NCBI GenBank assembly: GCA_937923125.1
Contig: CALALK010000331.1
Coordinates: forward strand, 1 to 9,717
Length of the DNA: 9,717 nt
Direction of reading: 5' to 3'
From: an uncultured Carnobacterium sp.
Lineage (GTDB): Bacteria > Bacillota > Bacilli > Lactobacillales > Aerococcaceae
Every line of letters starts with the position of its first letter. The stretch's first letter is position 1. Shown here one piece after another: positions 6,512 to 9,717 of this stretch. The notes beneath the pieces are model-generated. The model did not search any database. It worked only from the letters and a program-made list of their open reading frames with translations, and had not been told where the DNA came from. Both the position numbers and the translations under genes were made by a program.

Positions 6512-7402
6512 TTAACCTTTAAGTGAGCCGGCCATAATACCTTTGTCAAAGTATTTTTGGAAGAATGGATACATAACGATTAATGGCAAGCTTGAGATAA
6601 CAATCGTTGCGTATTTAATTAATTCTGCTAATCGCTTCATTTCATTTAATGCAGCTTGTGCACCAATCATATCTTGGCCAGGCTGACTTTGAATCAGGAT
6701 TTTACGAAGAACTAGTTGTAGCGGTTCTAAGTTTGGATCCTTGATATAAATCATTGCATCGAAGTATGAGTTCCATTGACCAACAAAAGCGTATAAGAAA
6801 AGTACAAACATAATTGGTTTTGCTAATGGAAGCATAATCTTGAAGAAAATCTGTAAATCATTTGCTCCATCAATTACGGCTGCTTCCTCTAACTCTTCTG
6901 GTAATCCTTGGAAATACGCACGAGCAAGAATAATGTTCCATACATTCACCGCACCAGGTACGATGATTGCCCAAGGTGTATTCAACATCCCTAAGTCTTT
7001 AACTAATAAGTACGTTGGAACTAATCCACCACCGAAAAACATTGTGACAATTAAGAAATAGTTAATCCATTTACGCCCTACTAAATTTCTCTTAGAAAGA
7101 GGGTATGCTGTAAATACAGAAAGAAGAACCGTTAAAGTTGCAAATCCAAATGAGTATAATAGAGAGTTCAGAAACCCTCTTAAAATGGACTGGTCACTAA
7201 AAACTCGTTTATACCCTTCTACTGTCCAGTCTTCAGGGTTAAAACTAATCCCTCTAGTCGCTAAGACCTTTGGATCCATAAATGACGCTACAATAATATA
7301 AATCATTGGAACCAAGGTGATTAAAACAATAAAAGCAATGATAATCTTATTTAATACTAAAATTCGTCTATCAAATTGCGTATCCATATATGATTTTTTC
7401 AT
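6512..7402 (-). CDS. susT2: Sugar ABC transporter permease (CUT1, MalG/YtcP type)
   Basis: A 296-residue inner-membrane permease, one half of the translocation channel for SusX-delivered sugar. About six membrane segments are visible, the first at roughly residues 16-40. The cytoplasmic EAA loop that docks the ATPase is at about 173-196 (EAAVIDGAND...LPLAKP). The C-terminus ends in the FDKGIMAGSLKG tail typical of this permease type. The start was set at the ATG 7400-7402, because AGGTGA lies with ideal spacing before it. The upstream GTG at 7409-7411 would abut the susT1 stop and has only a weak, too-close purine tract; it would add three residues (Met-Lys-Asp). No ATPase gene accompanies it. 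Its tight spacing to susT1 indicates one transcript. Confidence 0.95.
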   Translation of the reverse strand: MKKSYMDTQFDRRILVLNKIIIAFIVLITLVPMIYIIVASFMDPKVLATRGISFNPEDWTVEGYKRVFSDQSILRGFLNSLLYSFGFATLTVLLSVFTAYPLSKRNLVGRKWINYFLIVTMFFGGGLVPTYLLVKDLGMLNTPWAIIVPGAVNVWNIILARAYFQGLPEELEEAAVIDGANDLQIFFKIMLPLAKPIMFVLFLYAFVGQWNSYFDAMIYIKDPNLEPLQLVLRKILIQSQPGQDMIGAQAALNEMKRLAELIKYATIVISSLPLIVMYPFFQKYFDKGIMAGSLKG

Positions 7403-7407
7403 ATCTT

Positions 7408-7413
7408 TCACCT
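7408..7413 (-). promoter_or_regulatory. Ribosome binding site that fixes the susT2 start
   Basis: AGGTGA on the minus strand pairs with the 3' part of the anti-Shine-Dalgarno sequence. It lies five bases from the ATG at 7400-7402, equal to eight bases from its AGG core. It overlaps the susT1 stop codon and the alternative GTG start, making ATG the better choice and suggesting translational coupling of susT1 and susT2. Confidence 0.65.
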
Positions 7414-8329
7414 AAATCCCTTCACCATTATTCATACGTTTTACAATTTGATTTACTGAGATTAGTAAAACTACATTAATAACTGCATTGAATAAACCTA
7501 CAGCAGTTGAGTATGAGTAATCTCCCGACACAAGACCAATCTTATATACATAAGTTGAAATGATTTCAGATGTCGGTAAGTTAAGAGATGTTTGCATCAA
7601 GAATGCTTTCTCATAACCAACGTTCATAATTCCACCTGCAGCTAAAATGAATTGAATCACCATGATTGGTTTCAACGCTGGGATGTCGATATGCCAAATT
7701 CGTTGGAAAATATTCGCACCATCTAATCGAGCAGCTTCAATTAATGATGGATCTACATTCACCAATGTGGCTGTATATAGAGTAGAAGCCCACCCCATCC
7801 CTTGCCAGATACCACTTAGAATATAGAGTGGTCGGAAGAAATCAGGATTTGTTAGAAAATCGATTTTAATTCCAAACATCGAAAGGAAACCATTGATTGG
7901 ACCTCCAACTGAGAAGAAGAGGAAAATCATCCCGACGATAACTACAACTGAGATAAAGTTTGGCGCATATAAAATCAACTGAATGCGTTTCTTAGCTTTA
8001 TCACTTAACAATTGGTTTAGCATAATTGCAAGTATGATTGGTGGCAAGAATCCAAGCAACAAGCCATAAATACTCAATTTTAGAGTGTTCGTTAATAAAA
8101 TTCCAAAGTTTGGAGAAGATAAGAATTTAGTGAATTCCTCGAATCCAATCCATTCACTTCCTAAAATACCTTTTAAAGGATTGTAATCTTTAAAAGCTAT
8201 TAAAACGCCATACATAGGAATGTACTTAAAGATGAATGTTAATACCAATCCAGGAACTGTCATTAATAACAAAAGTTTTTGCTTCTTAATCCGTTCCCAT
8301 AAGGTCACTTGTTTTTCTGTTTTAATCAT
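7412..8329 (-). CDS. susT1: Sugar ABC transporter permease (CUT1, LplB type)
   Basis: A 305-residue inner-membrane permease that pairs with SusT2. A charged N-terminus precedes the first membrane segment (about 19-37), followed by the family-typical YIPMYGVLIAFKDYNP (36-51). The ATPase-docking EAA loop is at about 198-221 (EAARLDGAN...IPALKP), and further membrane helices run to about residue 292. First gene of the sus operon, with a strong AAAGGAG ribosome site seven bases from the ATG. Its stop overlaps the ribosome site of susT2. The leader upstream carries a strong promoter and two identical LacI-type operators, so the operon should be induced when SusR releases DNA. Confidence 0.95.
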   Translation of the reverse strand: MIKTEKQVTLWERIKKQKLLLLMTVPGLVLTFIFKYIPMYGVLIAFKDYNPLKGILGSEWIGFEEFTKFLSSPNFGILLTNTLKLSIYGLLLGFLPPIILAIMLNQLLSDKAKKRIQLILYAPNFISVVVIVGMIFLFFSVGGPINGFLSMFGIKIDFLTNPDFFRPLYILSGIWQGMGWASTLYTATLVNVDPSLIEAARLDGANIFQRIWHIDIPALKPIMVIQFILAAGGIMNVGYEKAFLMQTSLNLPTSEIISTYVYKIGLVSGDYSYSTAVGLFNAVINVVLLISVNQIVKRMNNGEGI

Positions 8330-8343
8330 AACAATCTCCTTTT

Positions 8344-8357
8344 TTGAAACGTTTCAA
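8344..8357. promoter_or_regulatory. SusR operator O2 (promoter-distal)
   Basis: Perfect 14-bp palindrome TTGAAACGTTTCAA with the central CG typical of LacI-family operators. It lies in the leader just upstream of the susT1 ribosome site (the last bases before AAAAGGAG), roughly 95 bases downstream of the predicted transcription start. The second copy is 57 bp away centre to centre. The identity extends to a 17-bp direct repeat, TTTGAAACGTTTCAATT on the plus strand. Confidence 0.85.
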
Positions 8358-8368
8358 TTCTTGCCTAG

Positions 8369-8395
8369 AAAAAGGAGCGCTATGCGCCACTTCTC
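8369..8395 (-). other. Hairpin in the susT1 leader between the two operators
   Basis: In the minus-strand RNA, AGAAGTGGCGC can fold back on GCGCUCCUUUUU around the 3-base loop AUA. This gives a four-bp GCGC core extended by pairs with several G:U wobbles and one internal mismatch. Five U residues sit in the 3' arm, so it looks like a weak terminator or attenuator. It may instead be only a structured leader. No leader peptide or riboswitch aptamer is recognised. Confidence 0.4.
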
Positions 8396-8400
8396 TTTAT

Positions 8401-8414
8401 TTGAAACGTTTCAA
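8401..8414. promoter_or_regulatory. SusR operator O1 (promoter-proximal)
   Basis: Second perfect copy of TTGAAACGTTTCAA, centred about 40 bases downstream of the predicted transcription start. Being next to a LacI-family regulator gene and repeated exactly, it is the natural SusR site. It lacks the extra central bases of a consensus CcpA cre site. Confidence 0.88.
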
Positions 8415-8453
8415 TTTTAAATCAAAAAAATAATTATTTTTAAATTTGAGTTC

Positions 8454-8482
8454 ATTCTAACAGTGTTAGCGTTTTCTGTCAA
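8454..8482 (-). promoter_or_regulatory. Promoter of the susT1-susT2-susX-susH operon
   Basis: On the minus strand TTGACA (8477-8482) and TAGAAT (8454-8459) are separated by exactly 17 bp: a consensus -35 and a 5-of-6 -10 for the housekeeping sigma factor. The -35 box lies within the last codons of susR and the spacer contains its stop codon. Transcription would start near 8447, giving a leader of about 118 bases that holds both operators. Confidence 0.82.
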
Positions 8483-9470
8483 TACATTTAGTTGTATTTC
8501 CTTCGATAAATGTTATCGGTAACATTGTCTGCATATTAACAGATTTTCCATCAATAATATCAAATAAGATTCGAACAGCTTCCCTAGCCATTTCCTCTAA
8601 AGGTTGGGCAATCGTTGACAATAAATAATCTGTATTCCCTGCCATCTTAATACCGTCATAACCAATAATTTGAACATCTTCAGGAATCTTCTTTCCCTTA
8701 GCTTGTAAGATTTTGATGACATCTAGGGCAAATAAGTCATTAATTGTAAAAATTCCATCCACATCAGGATTCTCCGATAAAAATTTCTCCAATTTACCAT
8801 TATAATCCTCTTCTGTCTCATCTAGGTCAAAGACACTGAAAGGATACTGATGTTCACGGACATAGTTTTCAAATGCAACTCTACGACGTTTTGTTTCATT
8901 AATGGTCGTATTATGTCCCCCAACGAAGGCTAAATGCTTACACCCTCTTCGAATGAGTTGTTTCGCAGCTTCACGCCCCCCAGCTTCATTATCTGAAGAT
9001 ACACAAGCAATCTCAATATTCGAATACATACGGTCAATACTCACAAACGGAATTCCTGAAGTTAAGTAGTTTTCGATTGGACTATAAGTAATCGCCACTA
9101 CTCCGTCTACTTTATTATGACGCAACATATCAAGATAATCTTGTTCTCTATCTGTCCCATTGATCGAGCATAAAAGTAGCTTGTTTTGTCTTTCGTATAC
9201 TTCATTTTCCACATGCATCGCAAACTCCGAAAAGAACGGATGCCAAATACTAGGTACAATCAGTGCAATCGTTTCAGTACGATTTTTCTTCATACCTCTA
9301 GCGTAGAAATCTGGAACATAATTTAGAGTTTTAATCGCTTGTTCAACTTTTTTTAGCGTTACTTCTTTAATTCCACTTTCCTTATTAATTACACGAGAAA
9401 CTGTACCAACACTAACGCCAGCCTCAATGGCAACATCTTTCATCGTAATGGATTTCTTTTGTTCTGACAT
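8466..9470 (-). CDS. susR: LacI-family transcriptional repressor of the sus operon
   Basis: A 334-residue DNA-binding repressor. The N-terminal helix-turn-helix is at residues 9-30 (MKDVAIEAGVSVGTVSRVIN), followed by the hinge helix YVPDFYARGM (51-60). Met60 occupies the position that is Leu in LacI and inserts at the operator centre. A periplasmic-binding-protein-like sensor domain fills residues 68-330, with the usual IALIVPSIWHPFFSE opening, DGVV, VSSDNEAGG, HLAFVGG and DGIFTINDLFALD segments. The ligand is probably the imported sugar or a breakdown product (inference). AAGGAGG lies before the ATG. Its own promoter region has no copy of the TTGAAACGTTTCAA operator, so it is apparently not autoregulated by that site. 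The gene immediately precedes the operon it should control, as in the pneumococcal sus locus. Confidence 0.95.
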   Translation of the reverse strand: MSEQKKSITMKDVAIEAGVSVGTVSRVINKESGIKEVTLKKVEQAIKTLNYVPDFYARGMKKNRTETIALIVPSIWHPFFSEFAMHVENEVYERQNKLLLCSINGTDREQDYLDMLRHNKVDGVVAITYSPIENYLTSGIPFVSIDRMYSNIEIACVSSDNEAGGREAAKQLIRRGCKHLAFVGGHNTTINETKRRRVAFENYVREHQYPFSVFDLDETEEDYNGKLEKFLSENPDVDGIFTINDLFALDVIKILQAKGKKIPEDVQIIGYDGIKMAGNTDYLLSTIAQPLEEMAREAVRILFDIIDGKSVNMQTMLPITFIEGNTTKCIDRKR

Positions 9471-9491
9471 ATTTCTCCTCCTTTTTTCTCT

Positions 9492-9519
9492 ATAGTATCA
9501 CGGAATTATATTTTTACAA
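9492..9519 (-). promoter_or_regulatory. Probable susR promoter
   Basis: On the minus strand TTGTAA (9514-9519) and TACTAT (9492-9497) are 16 bp apart, each matching consensus at 4 of 6 positions, and the -10 is preceded by TGA (extended -10). Transcription would start about 15-20 bases before the susR ATG. A weaker alternative, TTGAAT with AATAAT at 17 bp, lies further upstream. Confidence 0.55.
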
Positions 9520-9655
9520 ACTCTTTTTTCATACATTATTCTAAAACGCTCTATAACATTCAATATCAATCTGTTCTTAACTATCGCATTAATCTGAGTT
9601 TCTCTCTATGATTTCGTCCTTGCAGCCACATCCGTCCATTTCTTCTCAACAAAAA
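9520..9655. other. Intergenic DNA upstream of susR, no gene called
   Basis: AT-rich spacer between the susR promoter and the terminator at the window edge. No ORF longer than a few dozen bases, RNA gene, repeat or operator is evident. A 16-codon minus-strand frame at 9589-9639 is discussed as a finding but not called as a gene. Confidence 0.6.
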
Positions 9656-9679
9656 AGCACCCTGTAAATACAGAGTGCT
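9656..9679 (-). terminator. Rho-independent terminator of a gene beyond the right edge
   Basis: AGCACCCTGT (9656-9665) pairs with ACAGAGTGCT (9670-9679) with one mismatch and a 4-base loop. On the minus strand it is followed by TTTTTTG. It would end a minus-strand transcript coming from the right. The minus-strand TAA at 9709-9711 might be that gene's stop, but too little sequence is present to call it. Confidence 0.8.
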
Positions 9680-9717
9680 GAGATCTTGTAAGTAATTCCC
9701 ATAACGTATTAACGTTT

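Noticed and set aside
8344..8414. CcpA catabolite-repression (cre) sites
   Set aside because: TTGAAACGTTTCAA resembles a cre half-site pair but lacks the central R and Y positions (it is 14 bp where cre spans 16), and it occurs twice exactly beside a LacI-family gene. A SusR operator fits better; weak CcpA binding cannot be excluded.
9705..9717. A third, partial SusR operator at the window edge (TTAACGTTT)
   Set aside because: The visible left half differs from TTGAAACG at two positions and the right half is cut off, so it cannot be supported.

Overview
The window looks like chromosomal DNA of a low-GC Gram-positive bacterium of the order Lactobacillales. Three things suggest this: strong AGGAGG-type ribosome binding sites, TTGACA/TATAAT-type promoters, and a gene block with the same order as the sus (sucrose/fructo-oligosaccharide) locus known from Streptococcus pneumoniae. 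The genus cannot be fixed by eye. Every gene except one small stress-protein gene lies on the minus strand. No tRNA, rRNA, CRISPR array, insertion sequence or phage gene is visible.

Right part (about 3470-9520): a complete sugar-uptake and hydrolysis system. Reading along the minus strand it consists of a LacI-family regulator (susR), two CUT1-type ABC permeases (susT1, susT2), a solute-binding lipoprotein with a calcium-loop motif (susX) and a cytoplasmic GH32 beta-fructosidase (susH), ending in a perfect 13-bp terminator hairpin. A near-consensus promoter (TTGACA, 17 bp, TAGAAT) has its -35 box inside the last codons of susR. Two identical palindromes, TTGAAACGTTTCAA, lie 57 bp apart in the leader downstream of that promoter and are the obvious SusR operators. 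No ATPase gene is present, so the importer probably borrows a shared MsmK-type ATPase.

Middle part (2258-3440): a three-gene minus-strand operon with a clear extended -10 promoter. It encodes two small proteins I do not recognise, translationally coupled by an ATGA overlap, and then a protein resembling the bacterial PH-domain family. It ends in a bidirectional terminator shared with the convergent csbD gene.

Left part (1-2260): the plus-strand csbD-like stress gene is divergent from a minus-strand operon. That operon holds a YghU-type glutathione S-transferase/disulfide reductase, the ATPase of a glycine betaine/choline (osmoprotectant) ABC transporter, and the N-terminal part of its permease, which runs off the window. 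The block therefore has a redox/osmotic-stress flavour.

The far right edge (9520-9717) has a minus-strand terminator for a gene beyond the window and otherwise little that can be called. The window is mostly understandable. The most novel material is the unrecognised gene pair at 2651-3396; the most interesting regulatory material is the susR-susT1 leader.
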